A stretch of DNA of 64,000 bases from CAVRQM01 sp963732775 (GTDB lineage: Bacteria > Pseudomonadota > Alphaproteobacteria > Acetobacterales > Acetobacteraceae). This document shows, piece by piece, positions 46,256 through 55,090 of the stretch. The translations under genes and the position numbers were made by a program. Within the stretch, counting starts at the first letter, position 1. Every line of letters starts with the position of its first letter. The notes below the pieces were generated by a model. It worked only from the letters and a program-made list of their open reading frames with translations. It did not search any database and was not told where the DNA came from. The stretch covers positions 372,001-436,000 of the forward strand of contig CAVTAR010000004.1 in assembly GCA_963732775.1 (NCBI GenBank), read 5' to 3'.

Positions 46256-47440
46256 AGCTGCGCGGCCACGTCGACGACATCGCCCGCCGCGGCGTGCGCG
46301 GCTGGGCGATCGACATGGAACAGCCGGACGTGCCGCTGGAGCTGGCGGTGCGGGTCGATGGCGAGGAGGTGGGGCGGTGCGTCGCCGACAAGCCGCGCCC
46401 GGCGCTGCGCGAGAGCCTCGGCCAGGGCGTGTCCGGCAACCACGGCTTCGCGCTCAGCTTCGCGCAGCCGCTGTCGCCGTTCCTCACCGTGGAAGTGGAG
46501 GTGCTCGATGCCACCTCCGGCCAGCTCCTGCCGGGCGGGTCGCGCCTGCTGAAGGGGCTCGACCGCCGCACCGCGCCGATGCGGCCGATCCTGGTCACGT
46601 CGACCGGCCGCTCCGGCACCACGCTGCTGATGAGCGAGCTGCTGCGCCACCCGCGCATCGCCGTCGCCGACCGCTATTCGTACGAGATCAAGCTGCTCAC
46701 CTACTACTCGGCGGCGCTGAAGGTGCTGACCGCCGAGATGGACCGCGTCAACTCCACGAGCCCGGACAACATGTTCGACCGGCTTGGCCAGTACCGGATC
46801 GGGCACAACCCGTTCAACGGCGTGGGCTTTCACAACATCGTCAAGAGCAAGGCGGAGATGACCCGCCTGTTCGAGGAGTGCATCCCGGCCGGCTACGCGC
46901 GCCTGTTCCGCGAGTTCATCGAGCAGGTACTACGACCTGGTCCGGCTCGACCAAGGCAAGCGCGAGGCGATCTACTTCGCGGAGAAGGTCGACCTGGACG
47001 AGGCCGCACGCTCCGGCCCGCGGATGATGTTTGGCGAGGTCAAGGAGATCGCGCTGGTGCGCGACCCGCGCGACTTCTTCAGCTCCGCCAAGGCGTTCTG
47101 GAAGCTCGAGAGCGGCCCCGCGCTCGACATGATCAAGACCACCATCCCGCGCCTCCAGGCGGTCGCGCAGATCGAGTCCGACGAGGTGATCGCGCTGCGC
47201 TACGAGGACCTGGTGGGCGCGCCGCGCGAGACCAAGGCGCGGCTCTACCGCTTCCTCGGCCTGCGCGACGACGACGACCTGGAGACGGTGGGCGATGCCT
47301 CGCTGTTCGACCGCCACGGCACCAGCAAGAGCGTCAGCTCCTCCATCGGCCGCTGGCGCGAGGACCTGACCAAGGAGGAGGTCCACGCCGTGAACGAGGC
47401 GTTCGCATCGTACATGGAGGTGTTCGACTACGAGCGCTAG
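46252..47440 (+). CDS. Sulfotransferase with N-terminal Gly-Trp module (one frameshift)
   Basis: About 395 residues if one extra base is removed. The first about 95 residues are a Gly-Trp module like those of the giant glycosyltransferase (RGWAID...LELAVRVDGEEVGRC...GNHGFALSF). A PAPS-dependent sulfotransferase follows: the 5'-phosphosulfate loop TSTGRSGTTLLMSELLRHP and the 3'-phosphate motif LVRDPRDFFSSAK, then ALRYEDLVGAP. An extra G near 46926 breaks the frame; skipping it gives YYDLVRLDQGKREAIYFAEK. Translation starts at TTG 46252 overlapping the dioxygenase stop (TTGA). It should transfer sulfate to a sugar hydroxyl, here probably on the glycan made by this locus. Confidence 0.8.
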
Positions 47441-47441
47441 C

Positions 47442-48653
47442 CTAGCGCAGCACCCGCGCCTCCCACTCCGCCGTCACCCGGGTCATCCATCCAGGGTGCG
47501 GCTCGGCGAGCGGCGTGCCGAGGTCGGCGGCGGTGAGCAGCCCGGGCAGGCGGGGCGACGCCGCGAACCGGGCGCGCTCGGCTTCGGGCAGGCGGTCGAG
47601 CGCCAGCACCGTCGGGCTGCCCAGCACGGCCGGGTCGGCGGCGCGGGCCTGCGCCTCGGGCGACAGCAGGAAGTCGGCCAGCAGCATCGCCCCCTGCCAG
47701 TGCGCGGCGTCGTAGGGGATCGCGACGAAGCTGCAATTGCCCAGCGTGCCGCCGTCCAGGACATAGGCGCGCGCGGTCGCCGGCAGCGTGCCGTCGGCGA
47801 TGCCGAGCGCCGCCTCGGCCGGGTTGAACGAGATGAACAGGTCGATCTCGCCATCGGCCAGCAGCGCCGTCTGCGCCGGGCCGGTTTCCGGGAAGCTGGC
47901 CCCGCTATGCCACAAATGCGGCCGCAGCGCCGCGTACCACGCCCATAGCGGCGCGGTCGCCGCCAGGTAGGCTGCATCGCCGGCCGGTGGTCGTGCGAGG
48001 GCGGCGTGGTCGGGGGCCAGCTCCACCAGCGCCTGCTTCAGGAACGTCGCGCCCAGGAAGTCGCTTGCCGCCGGGTGCGTGAGTCGACCCGGGTGTGCCG
48101 CGGCCCACGGCGCCATCGCGGCCATCGTGCGCGGGGGATCGGGCAGGCGGGCGGCGTCGTGGACGAACACGACCCGCGCCATGCGCCATGGCACCTCGAA
48201 GCCCTGGGTGGGCACGGTGAAGTCCACCGTCGTGGGGTTGCCGGCGCGGTCCACCAGGGCGGCGTTCGGCAGCGCGTCGAGCACCGGGCCGAACAGCAGA
48301 AGCTGCTGCTTCATGGCCAGGAAGTTCGGGCCGTTGATCCAGATCAGGTCGACCGACCCGCCCGCGCTCCGTCCGGCGGCGCGTTCGGCCAGCACGCGGG
48401 CCACGGCCTCGCCGGTGTCGCCGAGCTTTACGTGCCGGACCCGCACGCCGTTCGCCGCCAGCGTGCGCTCGCCGGCCCAGGCGATGAAGTCGTTGGTGCG
48501 CGCATCGCCGCCCCAGGCGTTGAAGAACACCTCCTGACCGCGCGCCGCGCCGACGATGGCGGACCACTCCGGCAACGCTGCCGCCCGCGCCCGCCCGGAG
48601 CCGCCGAGCGTGGCTGCTCCGGCCGCCAGCAGCAGGCGGCGTCGCGTCAACAT
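47442..48653 (-). CDS. YnjB-like ABC transporter substrate-binding protein (Tat signal)
   Basis: A 403-residue periplasmic binding protein of the YnjB type. The N-terminus MLTRRRLLLAAGAATLGG with the R-R-x-L-L pattern and A-R-A-A-A cleavage region is a likely twin-arginine signal. The mature part has VFFNAWGGDARTNDFIAWA, VDLIWINGPNFLAMKQQLLLFGP and GGTLGNCSFVAIPYDA. Related proteins bind thiamine-like or metal cargo; the ligand is unknown. No ABC permease or ATPase is adjacent. It overlaps the radical SAM gene by 7 bp, so the two are co-translated. The stop is one base after that of the sulfotransferase, on the other strand. Confidence 0.82.
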   Translation of the reverse strand: MLTRRRLLLAAGAATLGGSGRARAAALPEWSAIVGAARGQEVFFNAWGGDARTNDFIAWAGERTLAANGVRVRHVKLGDTGEAVARVLAERAAGRSAGGSVDLIWINGPNFLAMKQQLLLFGPVLDALPNAALVDRAGNPTTVDFTVPTQGFEVPWRMARVVFVHDAARLPDPPRTMAAMAPWAAAHPGRLTHPAASDFLGATFLKQALVELAPDHAALARPPAGDAAYLAATAPLWAWYAALRPHLWHSGASFPETGPAQTALLADGEIDLFISFNPAEAALGIADGTLPATARAYVLDGGTLGNCSFVAIPYDAAHWQGAMLLADFLLSPEAQARAADPAVLGSPTVLALDRLPEAERARFAASPRLPGLLTAADLGTPLAEPHPGWMTRVTAEWEARVLR

Positions 48654-49648
48654 GTGACCTGCTGCAGCCGCAGCCGCTCGCGCCGCAGCGTCGCGACCAC
48701 GGGTGCCAGCACGTGCTCGTGGAAACGGTCGCAGCCGATGCACAGGTTCGCGTAGGCCCGCCCATCCGGCAGGCTCGTCTCGCTGCGTGCGACAAACTCC
48801 GCCTCGGTCCAGCCGAACGCCTCGGCCATGCGCTGCGGCTCGCCGCGGTTGATCGCCTCGAACGCCGGATGCCCGCGCAGGCTGGCCAGGATGTCGTCGA
48901 GCCGCTCCTCCAGCAGCGAGCCGAGCGCCGCCCCGGTCTTGACGCAGCACGGGTAGACCGATCCGTCCGGCTCCACCGACACCTCCGAGCCGAGGCCGGG
49001 CTCGAGGAAGCCGCGCCCGCCCGACCATTGCGCGCAGAAATTGTCGGCCATGGTCGCGGTGGACAGGCCGTTCTCCCAGGCCCGGCCGCGCGGCCACAGC
49101 TTGCCGATCCACATCTCCGGGGTGGCGCCGAAGAAGCCGTAGACCGGCCCCTCCTCCTGCTGCCAGGACCGGCGCGGCGCGGCGTAGCCGGAGCGGCGCA
49201 TCCCGGCCGCGTCGAACAGCGCCGACAGCCGTTCCACCAGCGCCGCCTGGCGCGCCGCGCCCTCGTGGCCGACGTGGAAGTCGTCGACCCCGGCGACCGA
49301 GACCATCCAGGCGCCGGCGTCCAGCAGATCGCGCACGATCGGCGCCGTCACCAGGTCGCCGGTGGTCTGCACCACCACGCGCGTGGTGGCCCCGTAGCGG
49401 CGCCGGAGCGCCGCGATGGCGGGCAGCGTCACGCGCTGGCGCACGCCGTCCAGCAGCACCTCGCCGCCGGACAGCACGACCCGGTCCAGCCGGGCTGGCA
49501 GGTTGCCGACGATACGCGGGACATTGGCCTCCGCCTCGCCGATGACGGCCTCCAGCTCGGCGCGGAGATAGGGCCGGAAGCGCTGCTCGTAGCAGTGCCG
49601 GCAGCGCCGGTGACAGGCCCAGCACAGCACCCAGTAGACCGACTCCAC
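48647..49648 (-). CDS. Radical SAM protein with C-terminal SPASM-like cysteines
   Basis: A 333-residue radical SAM enzyme. The [4Fe-4S]/SAM motif is C-x3-C-x2-C in WACHRRCRHCYEQ (about residues 13-20). The GGE loop is LSGGEVLLD, and QTTGDLV and VAGVDDFHVGHEG follow in the barrel. C-terminal Cys residues in YPCCVK and LCIGCDRF suggest an auxiliary cluster as in SPASM proteins. The start is GTG at 49648, giving only three residues before WVLCWAC-type sequence; the longer frame upstream is antisense-like. It lies between a bactofilin gene (28 bp upstream) and the binding-protein gene. The substrate is unknown. Confidence 0.83.
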   Translation of the reverse strand: MESVYWVLCWACHRRCRHCYEQRFRPYLRAELEAVIGEAEANVPRIVGNLPARLDRVVLSGGEVLLDGVRQRVTLPAIAALRRRYGATTRVVVQTTGDLVTAPIVRDLLDAGAWMVSVAGVDDFHVGHEGAARQAALVERLSALFDAAGMRRSGYAAPRRSWQQEEGPVYGFFGATPEMWIGKLWPRGRAWENGLSTATMADNFCAQWSGGRGFLEPGLGSEVSVEPDGSVYPCCVKTGAALGSLLEERLDDILASLRGHPAFEAINRGEPQRMAEAFGWTEAEFVARSETSLPDGRAYANLCIGCDRFHEHVLAPVVATLRRERLRLQQVTC

Positions 49649-49676
49649 CGGCGCGCCCCGGCAGCGTTGGGCCGTG

Positions 49677-50426
49677 CTACTCCGCGGCTTCCCGGGTCTC
49701 CGGCGCCGCAGCCGGCCGCGCCGCGCCCTCGGTGAGCATTTCAATGCGCCCGGTGATCTGCCCGCCATCCTCCACCTGCAGCCGGCGGCAGCGCGCGGTG
49801 CCCAGCACGCGGCCGGTGGCGCGCACCACCAGGTTGCCGCGCGCGGTCAGCGTGCCGTCGATGGTGCCGGCGACCTCGGCCTCCTCCACCTCGACCTCGC
49901 CCTTGAACACGCCGCCGGGCGAGATCGACAGCTCGGCGGCATGGATCATGGTCGCCTCGACCGTGCCCTCCACCACCAGGCGCTCGGCGTCCTGCACCAC
50001 GCCCTGGACGCTGATGCCGCGCCCCACCACCAGGGTGCGGCGCTCGGCCGGCTCGCGCGCCGGGCGGGGCGGGGCGCCCATGGGACCGGCGGCCGGCATG
50101 GCTCCGGGCGCGGCGGGGGCCAGGCGCTGCGGGCCGGCGAGGGTGGGCGCGGGCGGCGTGGCGGCGGCGAAGGGTGAGCGGCCCATGGCGAAGAACTCCC
50201 TGGTGGTCGGCGCGGCGGGGGGGATGGCCGGCGGCGGCACGCGCGCCGAAGCCGGGGGAAGGTTTGGAGCCAGAGCCGGAGCCAAGGCCGGGCGGAAAGG
50301 CGGCACGCCCAGCCCGGTGTCGACCGGCGCCGGCACGGCGCTGCCGGCGTGGGGCGGCGTGTCGTGGCCCGGGCCGACCGCGGGCTCGCCGGGGTCGTCG
50401 GGCTTGCGGCGCTTGAAAACGGACAC
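49677..50426 (-). CDS. Bactofilin
   Basis: A 249-residue cytoskeletal protein. A Pro/Ala-rich N-terminal half (about residues 1-130) precedes a right-handed beta-helix bactofilin domain: LVVGRGISVQGVVQDAERLVVEGTVEA, GGVFKGEVEVEEAEVAGTIDG and the NLVVRATGRVLGTARCRRLQVEDGGQITGRIE repeats. Bactofilins polymerise without nucleotide and organise cell-shape or envelope enzymes. The start (GTG or ATG class codon at 50426) gives MSVFKRRKPDD, a typical bactofilin N-terminus. The gene is upstream of the radical SAM and binding-protein genes on the same strand. Confidence 0.88.
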   Translation of the reverse strand: MSVFKRRKPDDPGEPAVGPGHDTPPHAGSAVPAPVDTGLGVPPFRPALAPALAPNLPPASARVPPPAIPPAAPTTREFFAMGRSPFAAATPPAPTLAGPQRLAPAAPGAMPAAGPMGAPPRPAREPAERRTLVVGRGISVQGVVQDAERLVVEGTVEATMIHAAELSISPGGVFKGEVEVEEAEVAGTIDGTLTARGNLVVRATGRVLGTARCRRLQVEDGGQITGRIEMLTEGAARPAAAPETREAAE

Positions 50427-50523
50427 GGCCCCTCCTGTGTGTGCGTTGCGTCACCGCCGCGGCCGACCTCGGCGGCGTCCCCTCGGGCAACCGGACCGGG
50501 ACCAGCGCAAGGGCGCGGGCCTA

Positions 50524-51222
50524 TCACACGGTGCGCGCGACCGACAACCCCGGCGGCGCCGCGCCGCCGGCGTGCAGCACGTGGACCAGGGCCGCCACGG
50601 CGACCACCGGCACCAGCAGGTTGGCCACCGGCAGCAGGCTCGCCGCCGCCGCCAGCGCCCCCTGCAGCAGCACGTCGCCGCGCCGCGCGCGGTAGCAGGC
50701 GAGCGCCTGCGGCCGCGTCATGCGGCGCATCGCCACGGCGACGAACAGCCCGCGACCGATGGTCCAGGCGGCGACCGCCCAGCCGAGCGGCAGCGACAGC
50801 CCGAACAGCGGCAGCGCCAGCAGCAACGCCAGCCCCTGCAGCAGCAGCACCTGTGCGCCCAGCACCACCCCGTCCCACGCCTGGGCCGCGAGCGGGGCAG
50901 GCCGGGCGGGCGGCAGCCACGGGTAGAACTGCGCCTCCACCCGGCGGGCGATGCGATCGACGAACAGGCTCGCGACCAGGCCCGCCACCGGCAGGAACAG
51001 CAGCCAGGCCAGCACCGCGGCGCCGACGCCGCCCAGCACGCCCGACAGCCACCCGGCGAAGCCCAGCCAGTCGTGCAGGCCGCGCTGCACCGCCCAGCCG
51101 AGTGCGGCGAACAGCCCCACGGACCACAGCACGCTGCGCCCCGCCACGCCCAGCAGCACCGGGTCGTCGAACTGCTCCAAGGCGCGGAGCGTGGGCAGCA
51201 GGGGGGAGGGCGGCTGCGACAT
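50524..51222 (-). CDS. EI24/CysZ-like membrane protein
   Basis: A 232-residue inner-membrane protein with about five to six hydrophobic spans. The pattern ALEQFDDPVLLGV, WLSGVLGGVGAAVLAWLLFLP, LVASLFVDRIARRVEAQFYP and VLLQGLALLLALPLFG matches the EI24 domain family, which includes the sulfate permease CysZ. Whether it transports sulfate is not known; a sulfate link would be relevant because a sulfotransferase lies 3 kb away, but the sequences in between are not sulfur genes. The ATG at 51222 follows a GC-rich leader. It is upstream of and divergent from the PfkB kinase gene (112 bp). Confidence 0.82.
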   Translation of the reverse strand: MSQPPSPLLPTLRALEQFDDPVLLGVAGRSVLWSVGLFAALGWAVQRGLHDWLGFAGWLSGVLGGVGAAVLAWLLFLPVAGLVASLFVDRIARRVEAQFYPWLPPARPAPLAAQAWDGVVLGAQVLLLQGLALLLALPLFGLSLPLGWAVAAWTIGRGLFVAVAMRRMTRPQALACYRARRGDVLLQGALAAAASLLPVANLLVPVVAVAALVHVLHAGGAAPPGLSVARTV

Positions 51223-51334
51223 CCTCGACCATCCGCCGCGTCGCTTCGGGCCGGCGCCCGACGGGGCGGACGGGTTTGCCGCTGTCGGGGGCGGGTGTTA
51301 CGCGGGGCCGCCGACTTACCGACGGAGCGCCGCG

Positions 51335-52357
51335 ATGTCCATGCCTGCCTCCACGACAGACGCGACGCGAGGCGACGACCGCTACGACATCTGCGGCATC
51401 GGCAACGCCATGATGGACGTGGTGGCCGCGGTGGACGAGGCGTTCATCACGCGCCACGCCTGCAACCGCGGCACCATGACGCTGATCGACACCGCGCGCG
51501 CCGAGGCGCTCAGTGCCGCCATGCCCGCCGGCCAGCGCAGCGGCGGCGGCTCGGGGGCCAACACCGCGGCGGTGGCGGCCGCGCTGGGCGCGCGCGTCGC
51601 CTATCTCGGCCGGGTCGCCGATGATGGGCTGGGCCGGGTGTTCCGCGCCGACATGGCGGCGAGCGGGGTCGCGTTCGCGACGCCGCCGCTGCTGGGCGGC
51701 GACCCGACCGGGCGGTGCCTGGTGCTGGTCACGCCCGACGGCCAGCGCACCATGAACACCTATCTCGGCGCCTCCAGCAGCTTCGGCCCGGCGCAGGTCG
51801 ACACGGCGGTGATCGCGGGCTCGCGCGTGCTGTATCTCGAGGGCTTCCTGTTCGACCCGCCGGCCGCGCAGGAGGCGTTCCGCGCCGCCGCCGCCGCCGC
51901 CCACACCGCCGGCCGGCAGGTGGCGCTGGCGCTGTCCGACCCGTTCTGCGTCGACCGCCATCGCGCCGCGTTCCGCGACCTGGTGGCCGGGCACATCGAC
52001 ATCCTGTTCGCCAACGAGGCGGAGATCACGAGCCTGTACCAGGAGGCGTCGTTCGCGGCCGCCGCCCTGCGCGCGCGGGGCGAGGTGGCGCTGGCCGCGC
52101 TGACCCGCGGCGAACACGGCAGCGTCGTGCTGCGCGGCGGCGAGACGGTGACGGTCGCGGCCGAACCCACGACGGTGGTCGACACCACCGGCGCCGGCGA
52201 CGCCTACGCCGGCGGGTTCCTTGCCGCCCTGGTCGCCGGGCGCTCGATGGCCGCCTGCGGCCGGCTCGGCAGCATCGCCGCCGCCGAGATCATCTCCCAC
52301 TACGGCGCCCGACCGCTGCGGGCGCTGGGCCGGGAGATGGCCAGGCTTGCCGCCTGA
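51335..52357 (+). CDS. PfkB family carbohydrate/adenosine kinase
   Basis: A 340-residue ribokinase-type kinase. The opening DICGIGNAMMDVVAAVDEAF, G-S-G-A-N-T-A-A-V, and the C-terminal signature DTTGAGDAYAGGFLAAL with catalytic Asp are clear. The family in alphaproteobacteria is usually annotated as adenosine kinase, and the ANTAAVAAALGA and FANEAE segments fit that, but ribokinase-like sugar kinases cannot be excluded. The ATG at 51335 follows GGAG. Downstream is a 12-bp direct repeat and a secreted-protein gene. Confidence 0.88.
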   Translation: MSMPASTTDATRGDDRYDICGIGNAMMDVVAAVDEAFITRHACNRGTMTLIDTARAEALSAAMPAGQRSGGGSGANTAAVAAALGARVAYLGRVADDGLGRVFRADMAASGVAFATPPLLGGDPTGRCLVLVTPDGQRTMNTYLGASSSFGPAQVDTAVIAGSRVLYLEGFLFDPPAAQEAFRAAAAAAHTAGRQVALALSDPFCVDRHRAAFRDLVAGHIDILFANEAEITSLYQEASFAAAALRARGEVALAALTRGEHGSVVLRGGETVTVAAEPTTVVDTTGAGDAYAGGFLAALVAGRSMAACGRLGSIAAAEIISHYGARPLRALGREMARLAA

Positions 52358-52393
52358 TCCGAAGCGTGACCCGCCCGGGCCGGTGCTCACATT

Positions 52394-52417
52394 GTTGTAA
52401 ACGGGGTTGTAACCGGG
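52394..52417. repeat. Tandem 12-bp repeat (GTTGTAA(A/C)CGGG twice)
   Basis: Two adjacent units with a single mismatch lie 36 bp after the kinase stop and 65 bp before the ATG of the secreted protein gene, in an otherwise A/T-richer short stretch. They may be an operator for that gene or part of its promoter; the function is not known. Confidence 0.4.
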
Positions 52418-52481
52418 CAGGTGCAACGGCGGCCGGGGTCAACCGTTGCGGCGGGTGATGTCTTTGCAAGGGAACCACCAC

Positions 52482-53087
52482 ATGCGCACGCTGCTCCTCG
52501 CCTCCGCCGCCCTGCTGCTGGCCGGCGGCGCCGCCGTGGCCCAGAACGCCGCCGGCAACCCGAAATCGGGCACCGCCAGCAACACCGACCAGGCCAACAC
52601 GCATTCCGAGCTGGCGCCCGCGCTGCCGTCGGCGGGTGCCACCGGGACCTCGGAGGAATACCTGCAGCGCGCCGAGCGGGCGGTGAAGGCCAATCGCACC
52701 GGCGAGGCGCAGGAGGCGCTGGAGCGCGCCGAGACCCGTGCGCTCGACCGCTCGACCGCGGTGGACGCCGCGAGCCAGCCCGACACCAGCCCGCGCGTGA
52801 CCGCCATCCGCAAGGCGCTGATGGCGCTCGGCCACCGCGACCGCAAGGGCGCGATGGACGCGATCCAGATGGCGATGTCGGCCCCGGGCGATGCGGGCGG
52901 GGCCATGCCGATGCCGGCCGCCTCCAGCGCGCCGGCCGGCGAGCCGATGGGCACCATGCCGATGCCGGCGGCCGGCAGCGGCCCGGCCTCGGCGAACGGC
53001 GTGCCGGTGAACCCGGCCGGCGGCACCAACCTGCCCGAGGCCGGCAACCAGGGTTCCTCGCCGTTGCCGCCGAAGACGACCCCGTAA
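52482..53087 (+). CDS. Secreted hypothetical protein with Pro/Ala/Met-rich tail
   Basis: A 201-residue exported protein. The signal peptide MRTLLLASAALLLAGGAAVAQ is followed by a short helical domain (SEEYLQRAERAVKANRTGEAQEALERAETRALDR and ALMALGHRDRKGAMDAIQMA), resembling helical-hairpin repeat units. The C-terminal third is low complexity (M-P-M-P-A-A repeated). No family I can name. The ATG at 52482 follows AAGGGAA. An upstream in-frame start would place a hydrophilic stretch before the signal. Similar proteins are common next to typA or in Acetobacteraceae genomes as acidophile-type exported proteins, but this is not evidence for a role. Confidence 0.65.
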   Translation: MRTLLLASAALLLAGGAAVAQNAAGNPKSGTASNTDQANTHSELAPALPSAGATGTSEEYLQRAERAVKANRTGEAQEALERAETRALDRSTAVDAASQPDTSPRVTAIRKALMALGHRDRKGAMDAIQMAMSAPGDAGGAMPMPAASSAPAGEPMGTMPMPAAGSGPASANGVPVNPAGGTNLPEAGNQGSSPLPPKTTP

Positions 53088-53107
53088 CGGCCGGGGCCCT
53101 CCTGCTC

Positions 53108-53130
53108 GGCCCCCTCGCAACCGGGGGGCC
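53108..53130 (+). terminator. Hairpin after the secreted-protein gene
   Basis: GGCCCCC and GGGGGCC form a GC stem of at least seven pairs around a nine-base loop, 20 bp after the stop. There is no T-run, so a Rho-independent role is uncertain. Confidence 0.35.
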
Positions 53131-53149
53131 GATCGTCTAAGTGTGCGGT

Positions 53150-53197
53150 GCAGCGCGGGCCGCTCCCCAATCAGGGTGGGGCGGCCCGTCGCGCTGC
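53150..53197 (+). other. Long GC hairpin in the typA leader
   Basis: GCAGCGCGGGCCGC pairs with GCGGCCCG-T-CGCGCTGC (one bulge) and is extended inward by CCCC/GGGG, giving a stem of more than 15 bp that ends 22 bp before the typA ATG. It could be a terminator-like or translational-control structure in the typA leader. Confidence 0.35.
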
Positions 53198-53219
53198 GTG
53201 CGCGCAAGGCATCCGTTCC

Positions 53220-55046
<1,827 letters not shown>

Positions 55047-55090
55047 CGCCGCCTCGACCCCGGGGTGCGAGAGCGGCGCCAGCCAGGCGA

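Noticed and set aside
50524..51222. Sulfate permease (CysZ) supplying the sulfotransferase
   Set aside because: The fold is EI24-like but no CysZ-specific motif is clear and no sulfur assimilation genes are nearby, so a sulfate role is not claimed.
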